From assembly GCF_014897815.1 (NCBI RefSeq), contig NZ_JABUZG010000084.1:1-64000 (forward strand): 64,000 bases of DNA, read 5' to 3'. Positions 37,673 through 47,465 of the stretch are shown in pieces (position 1 is the first letter of the stretch; every line of letters begins with the position of its first letter). The stretch is from Psychrobacter sp. PG1 (GTDB lineage: Bacteria; Pseudomonadota; Gammaproteobacteria; Pseudomonadales; Moraxellaceae). The notes below the pieces were generated by a model that was not told the DNA's origin, made no database searches, and saw nothing but the letters and a program-made list of their open reading frames with translations. The position numbers and the translations under genes were made by a program.

Positions 37673-38249
37673 AATATAATCCCTATAACGAACGGTTAGA
37701 ATAATAGTAATAAATGTAATGTGCCTATTATATAGACTCAATAACCTCATAATTATTGATATTTAGTAAATGAGTCTAAAGCTGGCCTAACTATACACTG
37801 CCATCTTAAACAAGTCCAAAAACCGATAATGTCTACAACAATCTGTAAACAAGTCAGTATACAAGACGGTCACTTTTTCTGGATTTAAAAATCACCACAT
37901 TGTGCTAAAATCAGACCTATAAGTTATAGCAAATGCAATTATCGATAACAATATATTATCAAATCTATCGTTATGCAATGCCAATAATCGATACTAGCCA
38001 GTCTACGAAAGTCATATTGATGTCTTTCAAAGCTAATACCGACCTTAGATAAGCGTCACATAGTTTGCCAAAGATATACAGTAAGGTCGTAAAAACGTCT
38101 TATCATAAACAGTTATGCGGCGTAATAAGTGATAATATTTGCTTCTTGTTTATTTTCTATTGTTGAATTTTTTAATGTAATCATTTTTATTATTAGCTTT
38201 ACTATTGTTACCCTCTTTTCTTCTGCCCGTATTTTTTAAGGATAATATT
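37673..38249. other. Long divergent intergenic region between reductase and thiolase genes
   Basis: 577 AT-rich bases with no supported gene. It must contain the promoters of both divergent genes and is long enough for several operators. I could not pick a unique promoter. Confidence 0.45.
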
Positions 38250-39809
38250 ATGAGTAATAAAAACAATCACTCTGATAGCCCTGTTGTTGAAAGCACAGTG
38301 GTAAAAGCCAGTGCGTCAAAATCTACTGATAATAAATCAGACAGCGCCAAAACAGAAACGGCTGTTAAAAAAGCTAAAAGCACGACAGCTACAGACACGT
38401 CTAATAAAGAGTCTTCTAGTAATAAAGAGTCTTCCAGCACCACAGAAGTGAATGATAAATCACCAGCTTCTACTACGAAAAAGCCAGCATCTGCTGCCAA
38501 AAAACCCAGCAAAACCAAAGCCGTTGCTGGTCAAAATCGCGTGGCTATCGTAGGTGGTAACCGTATTCCATTTGCACGCTCGAACGGTTCATACGCTGAC
38601 GTTAGCAACACCGACATGTTGACAGCTGCATTAGATGGCTTGATTGAACGCTATAACCTACAAGACGAAGTGTTGGGTGAAGTGGTATCTGGTGCCGTCA
38701 TGAAACTAAGCCGTGACATCAACCTAACTCGCGAAGCCACGCTTAACACAGCGCTCAACCCACATACGCCAACTTACGATATCTCACAAGCTTGCGGTAC
38801 TGGCTTGCAAGCGACTTTTGCTTCTGCCAATAAAATCGCACTGGGTCTTATCGATTCAGCAATTACTGGCGGCGTAGACACGACCTCTGATGCACCGATC
38901 GCGATTGGTGATGGTCTACGTAAAGTACTGATCAAACTGGGCGCGGCTAAAGACAACAAACAACGCCTAAAAGCGTTAATGGGTCTAAATCCAAAAGACT
39001 TAATCGATTCGCCACAAAATGGTGAGCCACGTACTGGCCTATCAATGGGCGATCATCAAGCCATCACCACACTTGAGTGGAATATCAGCCGCGAAGCACA
39101 AGATGAGCTTGCTTTTAACAGTCATCAAAACCTAGCGCGCGCTTATGATGAAGGGTTCTTTGATGACCTTATTACTCCATACAAAGGTCTGACGCGCGAT
39201 AACAACTTGCGCCCTGATACTACTTTGGAAAAACTGGCTAAATTAAAGCCTGTGTTTGGTAAAAAGAACGCCAATCCAACGATGACAGCAGCCAACTCTA
39301 CCCCATTAACGGATGGTGCCTCTTGTGTCCTATTAGGAACCGATGAGTGGGCAAAAGAGCGTGGTCTTAAGCCATTGGCGTATATCGTTCATCAAGAAAC
39401 GGCCGCCGTTGATTTCATTGGTAAATCTGGCACCACAGAAGGCCTATTAATGGCACCTGCTTATGCCGTACCGCGTATGCTTGAGCGTGCAGGTCTAACA
39501 CTACAAGATTTCGATTTTTATGAAATCCATGAAGCCTTTGCATCACAAGTGTTATCAACACTAGCTGCTTGGGAAGATGAAAAGTTCTGTGAAGAGCGTC
39601 TAGGACTAGATGCACCACTAGGCTCTATCGATCGTAGCAAGCTAAACGTGAATGGCTCGTCGTTAGCTGCGGGTCATCCATTTGCCGCAACGGGCGGTCG
39701 TATCCTAGCCACTGCAGCGAAGCTATTGGATCAAAAAGGCTCAGGTCGTGCACTAATCTCTATCTGTGCAGCTGGTGGTCAGGGCGTGACTTGTATTTTA
39801 GAGAAATAA
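38250..39809 (+). CDS. Acetyl-CoA acyltransferase (thiolase) with a low-complexity N-terminal extension
   Basis: Condenses or cleaves 3-oxoacyl-CoA. The thiolase fold begins at about residue 93 (NRVAIVGGNRIPFARSNG). Catalytic residues are the nucleophile in SQACGTGLQA, the His in YEIHEAFASQ and the Cys in ICAAGGQGV, with NGSSLAAGHPFAATGGR. The FadI-like insertions suggest the longer-chain type. Residues 1-92 are an extension made of Lys, Ser, Thr, Ala and Asn with short repeats (NKESSS twice, then PASTTKKPASAAKKPSKTK), unlike ordinary 390-440-residue thiolases. The ATG at 38250 follows AAGGA. It is divergent from the FabG-like gene. Total 519 residues. Confidence 0.93.
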   Translation: MSNKNNHSDSPVVESTVVKASASKSTDNKSDSAKTETAVKKAKSTTATDTSNKESSSNKESSSTTEVNDKSPASTTKKPASAAKKPSKTKAVAGQNRVAIVGGNRIPFARSNGSYADVSNTDMLTAALDGLIERYNLQDEVLGEVVSGAVMKLSRDINLTREATLNTALNPHTPTYDISQACGTGLQATFASANKIALGLIDSAITGGVDTTSDAPIAIGDGLRKVLIKLGAAKDNKQRLKALMGLNPKDLIDSPQNGEPRTGLSMGDHQAITTLEWNISREAQDELAFNSHQNLARAYDEGFFDDLITPYKGLTRDNNLRPDTTLEKLAKLKPVFGKKNANPTMTAANSTPLTDGASCVLLGTDEWAKERGLKPLAYIVHQETAAVDFIGKSGTTEGLLMAPAYAVPRMLERAGLTLQDFDFYEIHEAFASQVLSTLAAWEDEKFCEERLGLDAPLGSIDRSKLNVNGSSLAAGHPFAATGGRILATAAKLLDQKGSGRALISICAAGGQGVTCILEK

Positions 39810-39867
39810 CTCTTTGACTGCTATTATTTGATTGCTATTACCAGTCAATAGTTAGCATGAATATTTT

Positions 39868-39907
39868 AAAGCACTCTTTAATCGATGGATTAGAGAGTGC
39901 TTTTTTA
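39868..39907 (+). terminator. Rho-independent terminator after the thiolase gene
   Basis: GCACTCTTTAATC pairs with GATTAGAGAGTGC (one G-U pair) around GATG, followed by TTTTTT. Confidence 0.9.
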
Positions 39908-40057
39908 TACCCATTCACTATTCAAAACTGGATATTAGTCACGGTCTTGCTAACAACACAATAATGAAACGTAGCCAACGCATAGCTCTATCGGTAGTTA
40001 TGCTAAAGTAAGAGGATAACCAATAAAAATCATAACAACACTGATTAGGAGTTTTTT

Positions 40058-41071
40058 ATGGGTAAGATACCTTCGTCCATCAATCCCAAATCCCTTACGC
40101 CACAAGAGCGTCAGGAACTTAGCTCACCTGAGCAACACAGTTTTATCGAGCGTATGGATAAGGAGGTTTTTAATGATCAGTTGCCTCGTAAGATGCACGA
40201 AGACCTCATCGATACTTATGATGAAGAGTTAGAAAACGAGATAGATGATTATGTGCGTGACTTTCGTTTTGATGGGCGCGAAATGAGTGAGCAAGAAAGA
40301 CTTGATCGTCGTATGTACTTTCAAGAGTTGGTAAGGCTACAGCGCGAGCTTATTAAGTTGCAAGACTGGGTCGTTGATCGCGGTGAGCGTATCGTCGTCA
40401 TATTTGAGGGTCGTGATTCGGCGGGTAAAGGTGGCGCTATCAAGCGTATCACGCAGCGCTTAAACCCTCGTGTGTGTCGAGTGGCTGCCCTACCTGCACC
40501 GACGGAACGTGAGCAATCACAATGGTATTTTCAGCGTTATGTTGCCCATTTACCTGCTGCTGGTGAAATTGTTCTGTTTGACCGCAGTTGGTATAACCGT
40601 GTGGGGGTTGAGCGTGTGATGGGTTTTTGTACCGATGCACAGTATGAAGAATTTTTTCAGTCAGTACCTGAGTTTGAACGTATGCTAGTACGCTCAGGTA
40701 TTCGCCTGGTGAAGTACTGGTTTTCGATCACTGATGATGAGCAGCATTCACGCTTTATGAGCCGTATTCATGACCCGCTCAAGCAATGGAAGCTCTCAGC
40801 CATGGACTTACAGTCACGCCGCCGTTGGGAAGACTATACTAAGGCTAAAGAGACCATGTTTGAGCGAACGCATATCCCTGAAGCACCTTGGTGGGTGGTT
40901 GAAGGTAACAATAAAAAACGCGCAAGGCTAAACTGTATTGCTCATCTACTCGAACAAATTCCTTATAAGGAAGTGCCACGTGATGAGGTAGAATTACCCG
41001 ATCGTAAACGTGATGACGAATACTACCGTGAGCCTATTCCAGATGATATGTATGTGCCACCGCGCTATTAA
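40058..41071 (+). CDS. ppk2: Polyphosphate kinase 2 (class I PPK2)
   Basis: Transfers phosphate between polyphosphate and nucleoside diphosphates, typically regenerating GTP or ATP. The 337 residues show Walker A FEGRDSAGKGGAIK (about 117-130), the lid TEREQSQWYFQRYV, Walker B LFDRSWYNRVGVERVMGF, and WKLSAMDLQSRRRWEDYTKAKE. These together define the one-domain PPK2 family. The N-terminal 60 residues are acidic and helical. TTAGGAGTTTTTT precedes the ATG. It stands alone, and the MITE-like element copy 2 follows 19 bases after its stop. Confidence 0.95.
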   Translation: MGKIPSSINPKSLTPQERQELSSPEQHSFIERMDKEVFNDQLPRKMHEDLIDTYDEELENEIDDYVRDFRFDGREMSEQERLDRRMYFQELVRLQRELIKLQDWVVDRGERIVVIFEGRDSAGKGGAIKRITQRLNPRVCRVAALPAPTEREQSQWYFQRYVAHLPAAGEIVLFDRSWYNRVGVERVMGFCTDAQYEEFFQSVPEFERMLVRSGIRLVKYWFSITDDEQHSRFMSRIHDPLKQWKLSAMDLQSRRRWEDYTKAKETMFERTHIPEAPWWVVEGNNKKRARLNCIAHLLEQIPYKEVPRDEVELPDRKRDDEYYREPIPDDMYVPPRY

Positions 41072-41090
41072 AAGATATGCTGGCTTTACG

Positions 41091-41255
41091 TAGGCCGTGT
41101 CCTCAATTTAATCGATTGTCCTCTAAATGGGCTAAAAATGGCTACATTTTGCCAAGAATCGTCAAATAACTTATTGATATCTCGATATTATTTGCATTAC
41201 CTTCATTGTTTGACGGCAATTTTTATCACCATTTTTAAAATGAAGACACGCCCTA
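41091..41255 (-). repeat. MITE-like inverted-repeat element, copy 2
   Basis: The reverse complement of the element at 7262-7435 with small differences. It runs from TAGGCCGTGTCCTCAATTTA to GAAGACACGCCCTA, bounded by TA at each side. The central part shared by both copies includes ATAATATCGAGATAT, TTTGACGAT and AGCCATTTTTAGCCCATTTA. It carries no gene; stop-free frames across it are chance. Confidence 0.75.
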
Positions 41256-41268
41256 GTCTTATGCTCAT

Positions 41269-41308
41269 AAAAAAAGCCGCCTTATCGATATATAAGGTGG
41301 CTTTTTTT
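41269..41308 (-). terminator. Bidirectional terminator between ppk2 and pilZ
   Basis: AAAAAAAGCCGCCTTAT pairs with ATAAGGTGGCTTTTTTT around a six-base loop. T-runs on both strands suit the convergent genes on either side. Confidence 0.85.
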
Positions 41309-41357
41309 ATACTGTTTATTTATCGTTTAATACTTATCAAAACCATTACAAGTACAA

Positions 41358-41705
41358 TTACATGGTATAGGTGGACTGCAAACCATCTATTTTACCCGCC
41401 AATAATCGCTCAACTTCGTTTTTAATTCTTTGACCTGCAATATCAGTTCCAATCTGTACCGCAAAACCTGCCGGTCGACCACCTTGAGTTTTGGCGTTAA
41501 TCCAAACCACTTTGCCATTCATAGGCAAACGCTCGCTAGAATTGGGTAAAGTGATGGCGATAAATACCTCGTTACCTAGCTGCTGAGCGTCATTGGATGG
41601 CACAAATAATGCGCCATTACTGACAAAGGACAAGTAGCTGGCATATAACATTTCGATATTTTCAATGTGACAGGTTAATATCCCGCCGCGTCCTGGCATA
41701 GCCAT
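41358..41705 (-). CDS. pilZ: PilZ-domain protein (type IV pilus type)
   Basis: 115 residues of the short stand-alone PilZ family required for type IV pilus assembly (Pseudomonas PilZ/PA2960 position). The fold is indicated by GGILTCHIENIEMLYASYLSF, the hydrophobic strands, and ERLPMNGKVVWINAKTQGGRPAGFAVQI. The RxxxR c-di-GMP-binding motif is missing, as in true PilZ proteins, which act with PilB and FimX and do not bind the nucleotide directly. GAAGGAAG precedes the ATG at 41705. It lies 55 bases after holB, the arrangement known from Pseudomonas (holB-pilZ). Confidence 0.92.
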   Translation of the reverse strand: MAMPGRGGILTCHIENIEMLYASYLSFVSNGALFVPSNDAQQLGNEVFIAITLPNSSERLPMNGKVVWINAKTQGGRPAGFAVQIGTDIAGQRIKNEVERLLAGKIDGLQSTYTM

Positions 41706-41760
41706 AGTCAGCTTCCTTCATTAAGTTTGGTATTTTTATTTGCTATCAAGGCAGATTTTC

Positions 41761-42897
41761 TTATAAACAAGCCAATTCTTGCATTAGCTTATCATAGGCA
41801 AATTTTTCTTGCACATTTTGTTGCAGAGCGATTTTTGTCTGCTGTAAGCTAGTAGAAAAAAGTGCTAGACCATTATTATCAGGTGGATACTTTTCTAAGG
41901 CAGCGGATAGATTGACGTCTTTTTGAAGCTCATTAAGCCCTAAGCAAACACGGCGCATATCAAGTAGCATCAGCTCAGACAGCTGAATAAATTCCGTGAT
42001 ACTCAGTTGGTTTTGCCAATAGTCACTGGCTGCCACACTACTACGTTTACCACTACGCAATGCCTGCCACGTCGTCAACCATAATGCACGTTTGCTATAC
42101 CATGGCGCTTGTGCCATGGCTATCGCTGCCAAAGGTGCGCCATTTGCCAATTGGATAAGCTGCTCAATCGCAGCCGTTCCGACCGCTTCACGATTGACCG
42201 TAGAGCCAAGTGCCTGTGTCACATAGTCAACGGCGATTACAGGCTGAATGGTCTGTAATGGCAACTGCTGCACCCGACTTTTAATGGTGGGCAGTAATTG
42301 TGCTGGAGTATCGCTGATCAAAAATAAATGGACTTGAGCTTGTGGTTCTTCCAAGGTTTTGAGTAGCGCGTTGGCTGCGGCAATCGTCATTTTCTCTGCA
42401 TGCTCTAACACACAGATACGCATCCCTTGACCACCTTGGTAGATAAAAGGCTGCAAGTTACGGATATCATCTACTTTAATCTTAAGAGCACTGTTATTGG
42501 CTGTTTTGGGTGATTTTTTATCCTTTGCAGCGTTACTTAATTTCTCTTTATTATCAGCATTGTCTGCACTGATTGGCATACTGATCAGTGGCAATACCTG
42601 TAAGCTTGGATGCGTGCCAGACCTTAGCCATTGGCAACTTTCACACGCGCCGCAAGCCCCTGTGGGATGGCTATCACGCTCACGGCATAACAACCAAGCA
42701 ACCAAACGCCATACAAAAGCCCGTTTGCCCATACCTTGCATACCAGCAGCTAATAGTGCATGTGGCAAAGATTGCTGTGATGTCAAAACTCGCTTGGTCA
42801 ATTGCGACCACAGATTTTGCTGCCATGGCAATAACGCGGCGAAATAAATGTGGTCTGTAGTATCCATTGTGCCTGTATTTTGCGTCTTATCACTCAT
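41761..42897 (-). CDS. holB: DNA polymerase III, delta' subunit
   Basis: Part of the clamp-loader that places the beta clamp on DNA. The 378 residues show the RFC-like AAA fold: SLPHALLAAGMQGMGKRAFVWRL (a weakened P-loop, as expected for delta'), a zinc module with CxACESCQW (CGACESC), RICVLEHAEKMTIAAANALLKTLEEPQ, and the SRVQ element after LLPTIK. An acidic/lysine-rich linker of about 40 residues (NADNKEKLSNAAKDKKSPK) after the zinc module is not seen in most HolB proteins. It is in the minus-strand run with pilZ downstream and kdsB upstream. Confidence 0.92.
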   Translation of the reverse strand: MSDKTQNTGTMDTTDHIYFAALLPWQQNLWSQLTKRVLTSQQSLPHALLAAGMQGMGKRAFVWRLVAWLLCRERDSHPTGACGACESCQWLRSGTHPSLQVLPLISMPISADNADNKEKLSNAAKDKKSPKTANNSALKIKVDDIRNLQPFIYQGGQGMRICVLEHAEKMTIAAANALLKTLEEPQAQVHLFLISDTPAQLLPTIKSRVQQLPLQTIQPVIAVDYVTQALGSTVNREAVGTAAIEQLIQLANGAPLAAIAMAQAPWYSKRALWLTTWQALRSGKRSSVAASDYWQNQLSITEFIQLSELMLLDMRRVCLGLNELQKDVNLSAALEKYPPDNNGLALFSTSLQQTKIALQQNVQEKFAYDKLMQELACL

Positions 42898-42981
42898 AGC
42901 TAACGTCCTATCACTTCGCTTGATTATTCAGGATATAGCGTGTTCATGACGCTTTAGGTGAAATATTTTTGCTTAGGCTAT

Positions 42982-43794
42982 TCATCCAATGGGGCTCTGA
43001 AATTCAGTCAAACTCATGGCATTTAAGCGGTCTAAATCTTCTTGGGTATCGACCCCTGCAGGTAGATGACAAGCGGCAACTGCAATAGCAATCTGCGCTC
43101 CATTTTCTAAAACGCGTAACTGCTCTAGGCTCTCAAGTCTCTCAAGTGGCGTTTGCGGCCAATGCACAAACTGCTGTAATAAACGGACGCGATAAGCATA
43201 TAACCCTAAATGACGATAAGCATTTTTTGGTGGGTTTCTATGATTATCATTGGACAATACGACATCACGATCACAAGGAATGGGCGCTCGGCTAAAATAA
43301 AGCGCACGTTGCAAGTCATTAGCGTGTTGACTGACAACCTTGACCACTGATGGACGCATAAAGGTCTCATAGTCGTCGATAGACTCACACAAAGTCGCCA
43401 TCACGCTATCACTGTCTGCGACCAAAAGCGCCTTTACCTGCTCCAATAACAACGGTGGCACTAACGGTTCATCGCCTTGCATGTTGACCACGATATCATG
43501 GTCAGCCCACCCTTTGATGGCGGCAACTTCTGCCAAACGGTCAGTGCCTGAAGCATGCTCGCTACTGGTCATCACCACATCGAACCCTGCATCCATGCAT
43601 ATCTTGGCAATATCGTCATCATCCGTGGCAATACACATATCATCAGCGAAGTGCGCTGTTTGCGCCTTTTCAGCAACCCAAAGAATCATCGGCTTACCAT
43701 GTATCTCTAGTAATGGCTTGCCGGGCAGCCGCGTGCTCTTAAAACGAGCAGGGATAACAATATGAGTTTTGGCGGGCATAATCACTGACGACAT
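42982..43794 (-). CDS. kdsB: 3-deoxy-manno-octulosonate cytidylyltransferase
   Basis: Activates Kdo as CMP-Kdo for lipopolysaccharide inner-core synthesis in the cytosol. The 270 residues begin after the ATG at 43794, preceded by AGGAAA, at [28 protein letters not shown], the typical KdsB start (29 upstream codons are excluded because they overlap the end of lpxK's spacer). Further motifs are the CTP-binding [26 protein letters not shown], and [20 protein letters not shown]. It follows lpxK by 37 bases in the lipid A/Kdo run. Confidence 0.96.
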   Translation of the reverse strand: MSSVIMPAKTHIVIPARFKSTRLPGKPLLEIHGKPMILWVAEKAQTAHFADDMCIATDDDDIAKICMDAGFDVVMTSSEHASGTDRLAEVAAIKGWADHDIVVNMQGDEPLVPPLLLEQVKALLVADSDSVMATLCESIDDYETFMRPSVVKVVSQHANDLQRALYFSRAPIPCDRDVVLSNDNHRNPPKNAYRHLGLYAYRVRLLQQFVHWPQTPLERLESLEQLRVLENGAQIAIAVAACHLPAGVDTQEDLDRLNAMSLTEFQSPIG

Positions 43795-43831
43795 GGGGTT
43801 TCCTATAGCAATTTTTATACGGTTTAAAGCA

Positions 43832-44965
43832 TCATCTATTATTTGCTTTGGTACTGTTATTGTCATTGTTTGCGATATCAATACCTAGCTTTTTTAGCTG
43901 CTGCTGCAGATTATCATAACAGCTGTCAGAGAGTTCGGCGGTTACTGGCAGTACCCATAGTCTGTTTATCAGCGTTTGATATTCATTATTCAGCGCTTTA
44001 TCAGTAGTGGCTTTCGATAGCAACGCTCTTATTTTTACCGCATCTTTACTAGTGACTACGATTGGATATTCGGTATACTGCAATAATTCCGCCAACTCAA
44101 AATCATGATGATCAGGATAAGGATGTCCAACGACATCGAAGCCTAGCGAACTTAAAGTATCAAAAAACCGCTGCGGATAACCAATACCGCTCACCGCATG
44201 CACTCTACAACCCTTTTTAGGCGCATCAATTTGAGAATAGGATAAAGTAGGTTGCCATAAGAGTTGCAGAGCATCCGCTTCTAGATGCATTGTCAAACGA
44301 TGGGCTCGGTACAGATTGCTATTATTTTTATTCTTGTCCACTGAATCTGTTGTTAGTGGTTCATGGTAGATGACAGTTGCACCCTGCAACCGCGACATGG
44401 GTTCACGCAAAAACCCTGTTGGCAGGAGTTGCTGATTACCAAAGCCCCGTGCTGAATCGACCACAATCCATTCAATGTCACGTTGCAGTGCATAATGCTG
44501 CAAGCCATCGTCGGCAATAATAAATTGCAAGTCAGGATGGGCAGCTAACAAGGTTATAATCGCCTGCTTACGATCAGGACATACTGCCATGGGTGCATTT
44601 GTCATATTGACAATCAAACAAGGCTCATCCCCTACCACGTTGGGCAAACTGGCGGCATCGACTAAAGCGGGCATTTGACTGGTATCGCCACCGTAACCAC
44701 GGCTGATAACCCCTACCTTTATTCCGCGTTCTTGCAAATAATCAACCAAGGCAATAATCAATGGTGTTTTGCCACTACCGCCCACGCTAATATTGCCGAT
44801 CACCATAACGGGAACAGGCGCACGATAACTTGCTAACAGCCCAGCTTTATAAGCTTGACGACGCAGCGTGGTGATAAGTCCGTACAACCAACTAATAGGT
44901 AGCAATAGCCATAGCCAAGCGGCTTGACGTTGCCAGGCACGCGTCACTGTCGTTTCAATACTCAT
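43832..44965 (-). CDS. lpxK: Tetraacyldisaccharide 4'-kinase
   Basis: Phosphorylates the lipid A disaccharide at the 4' position at the inner face of the inner membrane. The 377 residues have an N-terminal membrane-associated helix ([21 protein letters not shown]), the P-loop [29 protein letters not shown], and [19 protein letters not shown] with the catalytic Asp. The long C-terminus (after VTSKDAVK) ends in Asn/Lys-rich repeats. It lies between msbA and kdsB, as expected for lipid A genes that share regulation. Confidence 0.95.
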   Translation of the reverse strand: MSIETTVTRAWQRQAAWLWLLLPISWLYGLITTLRRQAYKAGLLASYRAPVPVMVIGNISVGGSGKTPLIIALVDYLQERGIKVGVISRGYGGDTSQMPALVDAASLPNVVGDEPCLIVNMTNAPMAVCPDRKQAIITLLAAHPDLQFIIADDGLQHYALQRDIEWIVVDSARGFGNQQLLPTGFLREPMSRLQGATVIYHEPLTTDSVDKNKNNSNLYRAHRLTMHLEADALQLLWQPTLSYSQIDAPKKGCRVHAVSGIGYPQRFFDTLSSLGFDVVGHPYPDHHDFELAELLQYTEYPIVVTSKDAVKIRALLSKATTDKALNNEYQTLINRLWVLPVTAELSDSCYDNLQQQLKKLGIDIANNDNNSTKANNR

Positions 44966-45051
44966 GATAGTTTGACCACTTACCTATTCAGCTAAACTTT
45001 AACTTAGCACGATTTGAACGTCAAAGCTGCTCAAAGAATAGTCCAATAATT

Positions 45052-46839
45052 TTATTCAAAGTCGCGTTCATACATTTGCGCATAATGACCTTGCAATTGC
45101 ATAAGCTCATCGTGCGTGCCTAACTCGACGATTTGACCGCTGTCTAATACGGCAATACGATCGGCTGATTCAATGGTGGTCAGTCGATGTGCAATGACTA
45201 ACGTGGTACGATCTTTCATCACATTATCAAGCGCTTGCTGAATGTAATACTCTGATTCATTGTCTAACGCACTGGTTGCTTCATCTAAAATTAAAATCGG
45301 CGCGTCTTTTAATAGCGCACGAGCAATCGATAAGCGCTGACGCTGCCCGCCAGACAACTGCAAACCTTCAGCACCAATTTCACTTTGATAGCCGTTTGGC
45401 ATTTTCATAATAAAATCATGAGCAAAGGCATCTTTTGCGGCACGCTCAACCTCAGCTTGGGTTTTATTGGCTAAGCCACCATAAGCAATATTGTTAAATA
45501 CCGTGGTATTGAATAGGACTACTTGTTGATTGACCATCGCAATCTGCGCCCGTAAGCTCTCAAGCTTAATGTCTTCAATCGGTATACCATCCAAGGTAAT
45601 TTGCCCAGAAGAGGTCGATAAGGTGCGCGTCAGTAAGTTTACTAAAGATGACTTACCAGCACCACTTCGCCCTACCAATGCAACCGTCTCACCTGCTCTT
45701 ACCTCTAACGTAAAGTCACGCAAAGCGACCGTTGAGTCAGGATAAACCAGACTGACATTGTCCAGCTTGATTTTGCCCGTCAAAGCAGGGCTAAGCACAC
45801 CAGTATCTTTTTCTTCTGGCTCATCCAACAAGGCAAAAATAGACTCACCTGCCGCGATACCTTTTTGCAGTTTTTGATTGATATCAGTCAATGAGCGTAC
45901 CGGCTTGCTGAGCAAACCTGCAGCGGCGATATATGAGATAAACTCACCCGCTGAGATATTGTCGATCACCGATGGGCGTAGTGCGAGCCACACCACAACT
46001 GACATGGCGACAGCCATTAGCAGCTGTACTGCTGGCGTATTGATACTGTTGGTCACCACGACCTTCATGCCTTGGCGTAAGTTCTTTTTTGATGTTTTAT
46101 CGAAGCGTGCGGCTTCGTATGCTTGACCGCCATAGTTTTTGACAACCTGATAGCCACCAATCACTTCATTGGTAATATGGCTGACATCACCCATCGTCTC
46201 TTGTATACCCTTAGACAACTTTAGATAACGCTTTGAGGCGATGCGAATAAGCCACAATATTGGCGGTAGCACAACGAATAAAATCAACGTCAAACGCCAA
46301 TTGCTATAAAGCAAGAAACCTATCAAGGCGACGACTGTCAGACCATCCCGCAGTAGCGTCTTCATAGAGTCTGTACTAGCTGCGGTGACTTGCTCAACAT
46401 CAAATATCAGCTTGGATGAAATGGTACCAGCAGGATTGGCTAAGTAAAAAGAGCTTGGCAGACGAAGCAATTTATTAAAGACTTCCACTCGCAGCTCATA
46501 TACCAAATTACGTGAGACCAGAGCAGAATAGTAATTACCCAAAAAGCTACCAACACCGCGGACAAAAAACAGACCAATGATCAATAATGGAAATAAATCC
46601 TGTTTGCTTTGATCGTTCTGATTAATGGCATCGGTGATATATTGAAGTAATTTGGCAATCCAAATCTCTGTCGCCGCATTAATTGCAAAGCCCAACACAG
46701 TAAGCATTAATGCCCACCAGTATGGTTTTAAATAACTCAGCAAACGCAGTAAGGTCTTATGCTTAGGTATGTTTGACGGCTCTGCTGATAGTTTTTTAGC
46801 AGCAGTTTTTGCAGAGTCAGGTTGATATGCTTGGCTCAT
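45052..46839 (-). CDS. msbA: Lipid A flippase MsbA
   Basis: ATP-driven flipping of lipid A-core across the inner membrane. The 595 residues contain six membrane helices (about 35-330) and an ATPase domain with Walker A VGRSGAGKSSLVN, the signature LSGGQRQRLSIAR and Walker B ILILDEATSALDNESE, plus the H-loop IAHRLTT. The transmembrane part has the MsbA-like GLFFVRGVGSFLGNYYSALVSR. A basic 25-residue N-terminal extension is present. It is directly upstream of lpxK and downstream of the exbB/exbD pair. Confidence 0.95.
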   Translation of the reverse strand: MSQAYQPDSAKTAAKKLSAEPSNIPKHKTLLRLLSYLKPYWWALMLTVLGFAINAATEIWIAKLLQYITDAINQNDQSKQDLFPLLIIGLFFVRGVGSFLGNYYSALVSRNLVYELRVEVFNKLLRLPSSFYLANPAGTISSKLIFDVEQVTAASTDSMKTLLRDGLTVVALIGFLLYSNWRLTLILFVVLPPILWLIRIASKRYLKLSKGIQETMGDVSHITNEVIGGYQVVKNYGGQAYEAARFDKTSKKNLRQGMKVVVTNSINTPAVQLLMAVAMSVVVWLALRPSVIDNISAGEFISYIAAAGLLSKPVRSLTDINQKLQKGIAAGESIFALLDEPEEKDTGVLSPALTGKIKLDNVSLVYPDSTVALRDFTLEVRAGETVALVGRSGAGKSSLVNLLTRTLSTSSGQITLDGIPIEDIKLESLRAQIAMVNQQVVLFNTTVFNNIAYGGLANKTQAEVERAAKDAFAHDFIMKMPNGYQSEIGAEGLQLSGGQRQRLSIARALLKDAPILILDEATSALDNESEYYIQQALDNVMKDRTTLVIAHRLTTIESADRIAVLDSGQIVELGTHDELMQLQGHYAQMYERDFE

Positions 46840-46933
46840 AAAAGCCTCAATTTGGGGGTCATCATATGAATGGACTGCGTTAAAAACACAGTTTTATAAG
46901 AGCATCTATCAATGGCACTAAAGTAGCTATAGG

Positions 46934-47365
46934 CTACTGCGGTAACGGCTGACCAAGTGGCACGACCGTACTGATATTAAGATTCAAAAATCCCAGTTTA
47001 CCCGCAATGTCCATCACTCGCACAACCGATTGATGGGTGGCATTGGCATCCGCAGCAATAACAAATAGCATGTCACGATTACTACCAGCTTCTTGTTGTA
47101 GCATACTGGTCAACTCTGCCTCATTGCTACTAGCCAGCGTAATACCGTTCACAAGATAACTGCCATCTTCTTGTACTGCCACTTCGATACTGTTTTTCTC
47201 TTCTGTCAGCGCAACACCTTCAGCTTCAGGAAGAATAATATTTAAACGACTAAAATGATTAAACGACGTTGCTAACAGCAAAAACACAATCAAAAACAAT
47301 AAACAGTCAATCATCGGGGTCAAGTTAATTTCGAGCGGCTCAACAGTTGGTTTTCTAAAGCGCAT
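46934..47365 (-). CDS. exbD: ExbD/TolR-family energy-transducing protein
   Basis: A 143-residue biopolymer transport protein that couples the proton gradient to outer-membrane work, as a partner of the ExbB-like protein encoded just upstream. It has a short cytosolic N-terminus (RKPTVEPLEINLTPMIDCLLFLIVFLLLATSF) with the critical Asp in the single membrane helix, and a periplasmic domain. TonB is not nearby. As in several gammaproteobacteria, the exbBD pair sits in front of msbA-lpxK-kdsB. It could instead serve a Tol-like role. Confidence 0.9.
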   Translation of the reverse strand: MRFRKPTVEPLEINLTPMIDCLLFLIVFLLLATSFNHFSRLNIILPEAEGVALTEEKNSIEVAVQEDGSYLVNGITLASSNEAELTSMLQQEAGSNRDMLFVIAADANATHQSVVRVMDIAGKLGFLNLNISTVVPLGQPLPQ

Positions 47366-47411
47366 ATCACTCTCTTTAATTTACTGAATACTCATGTGCT
47401 TGATGGATTAT

Positions 47412-47430
47412 TAGGGCGTGCTGAACAGTC
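47412..47430 (+). repeat. Short repeat end between exbB and exbD
   Basis: TAGGGCGTGCTGAACAGTC closely resembles the sequence at 3397 (TAGGGCGTGTTGAACATTC). Its start TAGGGCGTG is also shared with the MITE-like element ends. Confidence 0.4.
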
Positions 47431-47465
47431 ACAAATACTAAGAAATAAATACTAAAAAATAAATG

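Noticed and set aside
41138..41425. A 95-residue plus-strand ORF after ppk2
   Set aside because: It runs through the MITE-like element and the terminator into pilZ on the other strand. It lacks a ribosome site and protein-like composition.
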